Shown here in pieces: positions 56,211-64,000 of a stretch of DNA of 64,000 bases. The stretch covers positions 992,001 through 1,056,000 of the forward strand of contig MU270023.1 of NCBI GenBank assembly GCA_021432635.1. Reading direction: 5' to 3'. The DNA is from Thozetella sp. PMI_491 (taxonomy: Eukaryota > Ascomycota > Sordariomycetes > Chaetosphaeriales > Chaetosphaeriaceae). Under the pieces are notes generated by a model. That model worked only from the letters and a program-made list of their open reading frames with translations, did not search any database and had not been told where the DNA came from. Both the position numbers and the translations under genes were made by a program. The number at the start of each line of letters is the position of its first letter. Position 1 is the stretch's first letter.

Positions 56211-58561
56211 TTAATCTACTAGTATCAGCTGTCCTCGAACAAGTCGAACTTTTGATGACCTTGATTTAGCTTTTGCTTCAGATAACCTCTCCACACTTCC
56301 GACTTGATCCTGGACGTGCCTAGGAAGGGCAAGGAGTGACGCCAAATCGCTACTCTTCAAAACGGGGACCTTAGACTTCGACGTCCACACAACGGTCACT
56401 GCGAGAAAGCCGTAGGCAAGACCCAATTGTACTGCCATAAAGATGATCCAGGTCCATCGAATGGAAATATAACTTTCCTGCGCCAAGCAGGCACCGCGAT
56501 GCAGTGTCGATCCATTGCCGACAACAATGCTAGATAGCCTTTAGTAGGGTAGTACCAATGCCGCTGACAGAAGGAGCTTTACCTATTCGTTAGATCCTGT
56601 GCTACACCTGTAAAGAAGGTGTCGATATTTTGGCCTTGGGTTTTAAGGTCTGGTGTGTTATACTCTGTCCCGTAAAGTGTTTGAAACAGCCTTACGGACG
56701 ACGGCCCTTGTAAGACCCAGTCATCACCATCCTGCCCTGACCACGCGAAGGTCGTAAATGCCTGTGGGTATAAGACGCTAACGAAGGATACTACCGAATC
56801 TCGACTTATCGTGAAATTTTGATCAGGAGACTGCGGATCAGCCAGGTAAGTGTAACCCCCGGGAAGCGGGGAAGGACGTGGCCCGGTATCGCAGGTCCAT
56901 ACAGAACCCGCTTTAAAGTCGCCAGTGCAGTTTGTGAAACTACTTAGGCTCATGTTATTGTCGATTTTCATTGGAGTGGTAGATGTTGCGACAATTTGGG
57001 TCGATGAATTCCCGCCAACCACGCTTGTCTCGTATGTGTTGACGCAAAGGTACAAAATGATCTCTACTGCTCGAGTAGTCCACGGTATTCCTTCTTGTCT
57101 CTGAAACTCCGAGTTGTTGACAGGACCATTATACATGATATAGATGTGACCGGCAGACATAAACATGAGCTCGTTCTCATCTGCGAACGCAATAGAATCG
57201 TTCCAGGGGACGGACTTGAAGGAATACTTTACAGGGCTGACAAAAGTAAGGCCATTTGGAAGAGACGCCTTCAGAGCGTCTGTACCATTCTTGACAGTAT
57301 ATTCCCAGGCGGGGCCGCCTGACCAGTCGGCGACGGTAGAGTTTTTAATCGTGTCAAACGATAGATGTTTGGTTATGTCTTTGGCCTGGGAACAGATCGC
57401 GATCGAATTGTATCGCTCAAATGTGCAATGTCCCGTTGAACAGAGAGCATCGAAAGGTTTGGTAAAATTCGAAGCCTGCTGCACTAGGGCGCTGACGGTG
57501 GAAACTTGTATTTCTAGGTCGCTCAGAGAATAGACTCTAGACAGAGGCAAGCTTGCTTCTCCAGTTACGGAGACATTTCGGAGCGGGTAGGCAATCATTT
57601 GCTGTGTGATAGGTGACGTCAAAAGCCCGATGCTATACAGTATTGCGCCAAGGCTCACAAAGTACCTATCTCGCGTTCTAGTTAGCTCTAGTGAATCGGG
57701 TTGATTTGGAGTATCAGGTTGGAGACCGACTTCCATCTCAAGCGCCATAGCATCTCACAGGACGCCCATGTCCCACGACTAGCCGCCCCAATGATACCAA
57801 AATATGACAGGGAATTTCCATTCTCATTGTAGAAGTTCCACTTCCACTGGCTTATTGCCTCAGAGACTGGTACCATGAAAGCAGCTCGGGTCATGGTAGT
57901 CAAGAACGCAAGAAGCGTGTTCATTGTGATGTTTAGCGGAAGTTCGGGCAGTGACTGGCCGTCCATGGCCCGGAGTACAGCAAGGATAACTGAAAAATGT
58001 TAGAAGTCAAGTATTGGGTTCTGCCGAAGAGTAGCATAAGGAGCCTACCGGTGAAGAAGATGAAACTTATCAGGCAGCAAAGAATCTCCATGAGCCAATC
58101 CTTCCAGATTGGCGAAGGTTTAACAGTAAGTGGAGCATCATTATTCTGCCTGTCCTGTACAGCTGCGGGACCTGCGGCCAAGGAGGTCGATATTGAGACT
58201 GTATCATGGTCGACAGGCGTTGCTAACTCCGTTGCTTCGCTGCCGTCTCCGGTTCTCCAATCCCTGCTATTCTCGACCGATGGACATAATGGGATGTCTG
58301 GGGTGCCGGGCTCGCTGTCTTGTTGAATATATGCAATGATCACAGCGTTCTGATCTAGCTCCGACTCTTGTCGGCTACTTAGACCAACGCCGCCTAGAAA
58401 TTAGGATATATTGTTAGCATTTTGGGCCTCAAAAAGCGCTTTCCTCCTGCGCTCTACTATCAAGAGTCCCTACTGTCTGAGGCATCCTCATAGTCAGCTC
58501 TCCGCGAAGCATCTTCGTCTTCTGGGCTAGCTCTCAAGGGGGGTGGTGACGTGGATGCCAT
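56211..58561 (-). CDS. DUF3176 family membrane protein
   Basis: Five exons, 58561-58474, 58393-58049, 57989-57731, 57677-56583 and 56538-56211, give 2,115 nt and 704 residues. An acidic cytosolic N-terminus precedes a first helix (ILCCLISFIFF). The DUF3176 signature follows: TMNTLLAFLTTMTRAAFMVP, SEAISQWKWNFY and GAASRGTWAS. A helix (LGAILYSIGLL) leads to a large, presumably extracellular region with many N-glycosylation sequons and Cys residues. A final helix (IRWTWIIFMAVQLGLAYGF) and a short tail close it. The function of this pezizomycete-specific family is unknown. The last acceptor (AAAG) is chosen over a nearer CAG because only it keeps frame. Confidence 0.88.
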
Positions 58562-59549
58562 GATTTGAGATGTCTCTTACTAATGTGGCTAGAGATTGTT
58601 TATATGTACGAAGCTTAATTGTAGAACTACAAGTGGGCTTCTTTTCGCTTGTCTAATATAGATAGGGAAAGACAACGTCGCGTGGGGTGAGAAGAGTTTA
58701 AAATCGCTGGTCATGACCACCACTCTTTATTACAACAAATTCCACTGTATGGGGATTTCCCGGTAACCTCTCCTGGCTTTTACTTTCTCTCTTTTTTTTT
58801 CTTTCTTTCTTTTTTTTCATTCCCTTTTCAGCTTTCAGCCGGGTCATCTGCATCCGCTGCAATTGATGTGTTATCTGTGTCTTGCTCTATTGTGGTATCG
58901 GTAAGCGCTTAGCTTATAAAAGCCTAGCTCAAGGATGTTCTCAGTCAGCCAGCTTCCTCATGAAACATAGGCTCGGGCGGAATTTGGGCGGCATTAGCAG
59001 CTTCTATTTACAGGATATTGACATTACCAACTGCACTGCTTTTTGAGGCGAAGTACTGAAATTTGGCGCTGTAATGGCCTCAGAGGAAGCAGGACCTTGC
59101 AGCGCTACATATGCTAAGTAAGCCCTTTTCAAATTAGGCGCTTTCAAGAGAAATAATCAACTTTCACGCCAAGATGTCTAGCGCTAGATAAGGCAGCAGT
59201 TTGCATTACAATCTACAAAAATAGTAGGGCACGGCCGGCCTGTGAGGACCTTCACTTTTCTGTTGAGGCCCTCTAGGTGGGTGCGGGGGCGGGCATAGGC
59301 GCCACAAGCTCGGCGGCGCCGAGAACAGGAAGTGGGCTACCGCGAAGACCTTCGCTCAGGAGAAAGGCAAAGGCTACCTGACTCTTTCATGTCTCTCCTC
59401 AACCCCTGGAGAAGATGTAGAATTGCCTGGCTCGCTTGGATTCAACATTGAGTTCGTTCGGTTCCAGGGGGGGGCGGGGGGCGAGGACAGAGTCTCGGGT
59501 CCAAACATGCATGGGGAACGCTAGGAAGAGCAACTAGGGGGCCAAGGCT
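58562..59549. other. Promoter of the DUF3176 gene and intergenic sequence
   Basis: No coding frame supported. Contains the pyrimidine tract at 58781-58819. Confidence 0.45.
58781..58819 (+). repeat. Pyrimidine (T/C) simple-sequence tract
   Basis: Almost pure T and C with CTTT repeats; on the opposite strand it is a purine tract 220 bp upstream of the DUF3176 start. Confidence 0.7.
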
Positions 59550-60027
59550 TCACCCGGTCCGAGCCTCCATTTCTCGTGGAAACCCTACAGAAAACAGGAG
59601 ATACAAGTCTGAACTCTCCTGTACAAAAATAGTTCCAATGCCGTAGATGAGCTCAGAAAGGTCATTTCCGACGCGGATTACGAGAATGGACGCCAGCTGT
59701 TGAACGAGGTTCTCGAGGACGTCGCGATTCAGGAGCCTTCTTGGCTCAAAGAGCTTTGATAGCTCGGTTATACGAAAAAACACATTGCTGAAGAGCTTCT
59801 GGAGAAGGCTGAATGCGGCCCTTGGATCTTCACTCGCTACAAGAACCCCGTCTCGAGGAAATGCGTTATCGGCTTTCCGGAGGCTACGAGAGTAGAGAAT
59901 ATTTGACTGTATGGCAGAGAGCGTTGTCGTGATTGCTAACTAGAACGGATAAAAGAAGAGAGTTTCGAGCCAATCCACAAATCGAGTTAGTAGATAGGAA
60001 TATTTTTGTCCAATTTCCTCCAACATT
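59550..60027 (-). pseudogene. Unidentified coding relic with an in-frame stop
   Basis: One minus-strand frame runs for about 155 codons from an ATG near 60027 to a stop at 59550, interrupted only by a TAG at 59942-59940. Segments such as EEIGQKYSYLLTRFVDWLETL, AAFSLLQKLFSNVF and VLENLVQQLASILVIRVGNDLSELIYGIG look like genuine helical protein. The downstream part recalls N-terminal regions of fungal STAND-type proteins, but I cannot place it with confidence. A short intron ending at TTAG could alternatively remove the stop. Possibly a fragment of an incompatibility-type gene. Confidence 0.4.
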
Positions 60028-60383
60028 TGCCCTGGAATAACGAGGGTCTAGGGTGCTTACTAAAGTGTGATTTACAGCTCGGATTGCTGGCCTCCTTGCC
60101 GCCGGTAGTGCTGGCTTTCCAGGGCCTACTGCCCAACGGCCCCCAGGCTCAAACTTGAAGGCTGGTTAGCTATGGTAGGAGGCGCCATTATTGAATAACA
60201 GGGGCTAAAGAAACTGAAACGACGGCTTGCAGCTAGATTCCATTCATTAATACTGCGTCACCCACGATTTAAAATGCCTGATATACAAACTATGCGGGAA
60301 CCTCAATCCCGGTTGGCACCGGGTACTACCTAGACTTAACGGTAGCCGCAACAGCGAACACACGCGTCCATAATCACCAATAT

Positions 60384-60408
60384 CCCCCCCCCCCCCCCCC
60401 CCCCCCCC
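60384..60408. repeat. Homopolymer of 25 C
   Basis: An uninterrupted run of 25 cytosines, rare in fungal nuclear DNA; the length may be imprecise because of sequencing. Confidence 0.9.
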
Positions 60409-61531
60409 TGTCCGGCTACTGCGACCTCACAGCGAGGTAGCCTGGCCGCTTCTAACACTCTTCGACTTAGACCTCGTCACTGATTATAGAGTCACTTTCT
60501 ATCAATAGGAGGGTATTGAGGCGTATAAAGGTATCAGCTATTTTAGACGATATACTCACCAAGGTCGCACCAGCTTTGCTAACTCCACGAATAGGGTTGG
60601 TTTAGACACACTTCGCGCTGCGCCTGCATGCCCACGAAATTTCCAGTCCGAAATCGATACCATCCATAGCAAAGAGGGGACTGGGGCTCTGGCTAACCTG
60701 GACGCTCACCAGGTGATGTAGCTGCGGCTCTCGAGGTACTCTTACACAATTACATAGCTTGCTTCATCACCCTTCTTGGTACCATCAAATATTCATACGT
60801 CTATCCAACTCAGTGGCAACTCAAGCTTTGGCAGTACTACGGCCCAGACCGGACTCCAGTCATGGCCACCCGCATCCATGGATCTAGGCAACACAGAGTC
60901 GTATGATGCGGAAGCCACAGCCAGTAGCTAAGAAGATTGGGAACATCGGGTCAAAGCCATCATCCTGTTGTACCTTAGGCAACTTTGGACTTCCCGAGAA
61001 GTCCTGTAGTAGACATGAAGCGAGTTAACCTTAGGCTAGTTGAAGGCGAGCTCGCTTACTGGAGGCCAGAGAAGCGGACTCTCAGGCCGGCGGATCGCGA
61101 GTCTGCTATGCTTTCCGGATCACTACACGTGTTGCCTCTCAGGGCAGTGGTAATACGACCGCGACGTAGTCGGAAGTAAAAGAACAACACTACCCAATCG
61201 GGATTTCCTCCAGACGGGCTGGTGTCTTCCCGCGGCGCTAAAGATTGCTAACCGAACCCCGTTAACCCGCGTGACTGAAGAATTATACATTCTTAGTAAC
61301 TACCCGTGTCAATGTTGAGCCTTCCGAAAATGGAAGCCCAGACCCACCACTTTTGGAACCCTAAACCACCCCCCGTCAAGTACATTTTTGGCGGGCATAT
61401 ATGTACTTCTCGAATCCACTGTAATCTGTACACCACCACGTGACCACACAGTATACCTTAGGTACCCCTGTACCTCGACCCCCTTGCCTTGGACCCACTT
61501 CTGTTGGTAGTGCGTACCGATGTACCTTGGG

Positions 61532-61538
61532 TATTTAA
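61532..61538 (+). promoter_or_regulatory. TATA-like box before the 61.6-kb gene
   Basis: TATTTAA, about 65 bp upstream of the ATG at 61603. Confidence 0.35.
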
Positions 61539-61602
61539 GTCCTTGCCTTCTCCCGGGGTTTTCACTACCCAGGGACCGTAGTGCACTGCGAAGCGATGCG
61601 CC

Positions 61603-62523
61603 ATGTCATTCTACCCACATTTCATTCGAACCTCGTATGCTCGTCAATTGCCTAGACGGGGTAGGGGTATATTTATTCTCCCACGCATCACCAACCAAGC
61701 CAATAACTTCACACCGAATCGCCAAGCAAGGACGATATTCACCCCAGCGAATCCGTTCAAGCTGAAGCCTGCAGATAATATTCTAGGCTCACTAGAGCGC
61801 CAGGCCCAACTTCTGGGCGGACAGCCGCGATGGGGATTTCCCGTCCTTCGGGGCAGTTACAGCGACGATGAGGCGTGGGAACGCGCCGAAAACGCCATCA
61901 CGGCCGCTATATCGGAGCCAGCACGCCGAGAGGGTCACCCCGAGCTGATAGACTTGCATATGGCAACGGTTCTTGCCGACCCCCAGATAGATTCCGCTAC
62001 GGGCGCGACAAAAGCCCAGGTACGACAAAAGCTTCTGGATTGGGCGAATAGGGAGATGTGTGAGGTGGCAGCTTTAGTCGATCCTGCCCACCTCCGGGCA
62101 CGGTTAGTCGAAGAGTATGCAATAGCGAACGATGAAAGCCTTTTTACGGCAACCGCCGTAGAAATGGTGAAGCATGCGCTTGTGCTATCCCCACGATTCA
62201 GCTACTGTATCTATGTCAACCAACAATGTCTTGACAGCTTCGAAGGGTTTCATCCAGTAGTAATACTTATCCAGAAAGACTGGGAACCATCAGATACTGA
62301 GCCAGACGATGACGCATACGGCATAGACACTGCAGAATATCCCATTGAAGGGTATACGGACTACGACGTAGGGTGGGCGTATATGTATTTGGCCGACTAC
62401 TGGGACACCTACGCCAAGCTCTGTCGAGACTCAGGCAGCTGGGAGGACTTTTACTCTAGACCGCCTTGGCCTATTGGAGTTTTGGTAGAGAGTGAACCGT
62501 TTGGCCCGGAGCGATGGAAATAA
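61603..62523 (+). CDS. Conserved fungal hypothetical protein (WGFxxxR family)
   Basis: Intronless, 306 residues. The first 60 are basic and could be a mitochondrial presequence or an over-extended start. The core opens with RWGFPVLRGSYSDDEAWERA, a block shared by a multi-copy ascomycete family of unknown function. It then has ALVLSPRFSYCIYVNQQCLDS and an acidic linker with a WEPSDTEPDDD block. The C-terminus is Tyr/Trp-rich (VGWAYMYLADYWDTYAKL). No catalytic motif, signal peptide or membrane helix is evident. An internal ATG that would omit the basic leader is not close to the core, so 61603 is kept. A TATA-like box lies 65 bp upstream. Confidence 0.72.
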   Translation: MSFYPHFIRTSYARQLPRRGRGIFILPRITNQANNFTPNRQARTIFTPANPFKLKPADNILGSLERQAQLLGGQPRWGFPVLRGSYSDDEAWERAENAITAAISEPARREGHPELIDLHMATVLADPQIDSATGATKAQVRQKLLDWANREMCEVAALVDPAHLRARLVEEYAIANDESLFTATAVEMVKHALVLSPRFSYCIYVNQQCLDSFEGFHPVVILIQKDWEPSDTEPDDDAYGIDTAEYPIEGYTDYDVGWAYMYLADYWDTYAKLCRDSGSWEDFYSRPPWPIGVLVESEPFGPERWK

Positions 62524-62727
62524 AGGGTCAATATATCTAATTAATGCAAGCTCATATCGTATTAGCACTCGGAATTCTCTCCCAAATACCGAAGCAGCAC
62601 TAAGATCTAGAGGCTCGCTGTTTAACACCGGTCCTACGCAGTAGAGTCGTTAATTTTGATGTCCCCAAGGCTCCCATTGAGCTCTGCAAGCTGAGCCAGT
62701 ATCCTTAGCACCATGTCGCCCGGAACG

Positions 62728-64000
62728 TTATTTTCTCCCAGAAACTTGGTCAGGCATAGCCGCATTTCCCACCAACCAGTTCTTGGCCCTGGTCGCTACC
62801 ACTCCGTGGTAATCCGGCAGGAACTCTTTCCAGAGAGGGTAGATCCCGGAAGGGTCGGGCACGTAGTCGTTGATAATTTGCCATTGATCGTGGACGAGCG
62901 TTCTGGCGAGAAGTGCCTGGGGCGAGATCAAGGGGTGGTTGAAATAGTTGAAGCTCCCGGGAACCTGTGGAAGGAGGCCATGGTCAGGGACGACTCTTGA
63001 TGTAATGGACATTTGCGGGTAGACTTACGGCTGCAAAGATTTGAAGGACTGACTTCTCGGCGGTCAACTGGCCGGTGACGAGACCGCTTTTGATTTTACT
63101 CCACGCCGTGTCACCGATGGGATCCACGAGGCTAAAAAGATTGCCTTTGACCCTGTTAAGATTTTCTTGGACCAGAAATTGGCCAATACGATTGGCTGTA
63201 GATCCAACAGCCTCGAAGATCTGGTCGTTGGGCGTGGTGCGCAGGACCTTGCTGGTGCCAATCAACGGCAGGCTGCTTGCCCCAGGGATATCCTTCATCC
63301 AGAGATTGATGAGGGCGTCGACTGCGATAGCACTGGCTTTTGTTTTTGCGCCAGAAGGCAGCACACCGCTCACAGCGGTTTCCCAGAATTTTTTGATAAT
63401 TTGTTTCTAGAACCACGCCCGTATACGTCAGCTCTGGCAGGCGGCTCAGAAGCTCGGGGCAGGCGTGACGCTTACCTCGAAGGAGTGCTCGGTGTGGAAG
63501 CCTGGGTACTTCGTACCCACCATGATATCGGAGGGAATGACGGCTTCGACGGCTGCGCTGCCGCACTTGTCTCCCAGCATCCTATGACATGGACGGGAGG
63601 AAGTAAGCAGGTGATGGAGGGGCCGACTCACCGGAATCCCGCCTGCAAAACAGACTTCCCAGCTTCTCCGAGGAAGAGACGGCTTGAGGGTTGCCAGGTG
63701 TAGATTGCAAACTTGATTGTTTTGCCTGCGGCTATTGCGTGCTCTCTTCTGGCTCGCAACAGAAGGCCTTGGAGCCACGGCTGCACTGGTTCATGTTGGA
63801 CTCGGTGGGGGAGCCTCCCCAACTAGAATGCAACAAGGTTATCTCTCCCTCGTGCACTGGCCGTTGCAATCGCCTCCGCTTCCGCGCCAGCTGCAGGGCT
63901 TGGGTGCCGAGTCCTTGGGACAGCATATGGGCTGCCCGCAGGATGTCTGAATGGTATGCTAACGGAAAACATTCCCCGCCAACAAGGGCGCCGAGGAAAC
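62728..64000 (-). pseudogene. C-terminal part of a GH18 class V (killer-toxin-type) chitinase-like gene, frameshifted, runs off the right edge
   Basis: On the minus strand the first part holds a Cys module PKPCSWRGSGGDCNGQC. Its continuation EGEITLLHSSWGGSP...SKAFCCE lies in another frame; a single missing base near 63851-63856 explains this. Downstream exons up to 63476 (ending GFHTEHSFE), 63406-63029 (KQIIKKFWETAVSGVLPSG, QIFEAVGSTANRIGQFLV) and 62964-62728 splice cleanly. They match the C-terminal region of large secreted subgroup-C chitinases. The catalytic GH18 domain would lie beyond the window. A second frame change near 63780 separates the Cys module from the exon ending LQAGFR. I judge it a decaying gene, though a sequencing error at one site cannot be excluded. 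Confidence 0.6.

Larger units (their letters stand above)
60028..61602. other. Degenerate intergenic sequence
   Basis: No gene supported. A few stop-interrupted stretches on the plus strand (about 60690-61010) look vaguely coding but match nothing I know. Contains the poly-C run at 60384-60408 and a cluster of GTACC motifs at about 61450-61530. Confidence 0.45.

Noticed and set aside
61792-62028. Minus-strand frame within the 61.6-kb gene
   Set aside because: Shadow of the conserved plus-strand frame.

Overview
The window is nuclear DNA of a filamentous ascomycete (Pezizomycotina). Most genes carry short spliceosomal introns of about 40-130 bp with GTAAGT-like donors and CTAAC-like branch sites. 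The families present are typical of such fungi: Zn2Cys6 regulators, SAT4/rhodopsin-type membrane proteins, DUF3176, WSC domains, a NACHT receptor and YAT-type permeases. The species cannot be named from the sequence. I rebuilt exon-intron structures by hand from splice signals and reading phase. Nearly all multi-exon models close to a whole number of codons.

Layout. 0-13 kb: a Zn2Cys6 factor cut by the left edge, an EthD-like protein, a secreted CVNH lectin, a bacterial-looking GNAT, a secreted single-exon protein of unknown function, and a 10-exon GT2 polysaccharide synthase. 14-34 kb is a cell-wall and secretome block: a type II membrane GH16, a secreted cysteine-containing protein, a 1,772-residue secreted propeller/WSC protein, an NTF2-like protein, a Ser/Thr-rich wall-type protein and a 1,374-residue secreted protein. 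34-37 kb: an ankyrin pseudogene overlapping a 7-exon SAT4 gene. 38.8-45.6 kb is a compact apparent metabolic cluster: an aldo/keto reductase-RidA fusion, a Zn2Cys6 regulator paralogous to the left-edge factor, and an amino-acid permease. 45.8-51.5 kb: a NACHT-ankyrin receptor divergent from an acylation-motif protein built of three repeats. 51.7-64 kb is an accessory, decaying region: an MFS relic, a second and longer member of the 16.8-kb secreted family, a DUF3176 gene, relics, a poly-C run, a conserved hypothetical gene and a frameshifted chitinase-like gene running off the right edge.

Two themes stand out. First, many products are secreted or wall-directed (GT2, GH16, WSC, PAN/apple-like, CVNH, Ser/Thr-rich). 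Second, intact genes sit beside several disabled ones (ankyrin, MFS, chitinase-like and an unidentified relic), as expected of a fast-evolving accessory region. The most coherent functional unit is the AKR-RidA / regulator / permease group. Its convergent and divergent arrangement suggests uptake of an amino compound followed by imine hydrolysis and carbonyl reduction. The NACHT receptor next to the triple-repeat protein is the most intriguing pair of possible defence or recognition genes.
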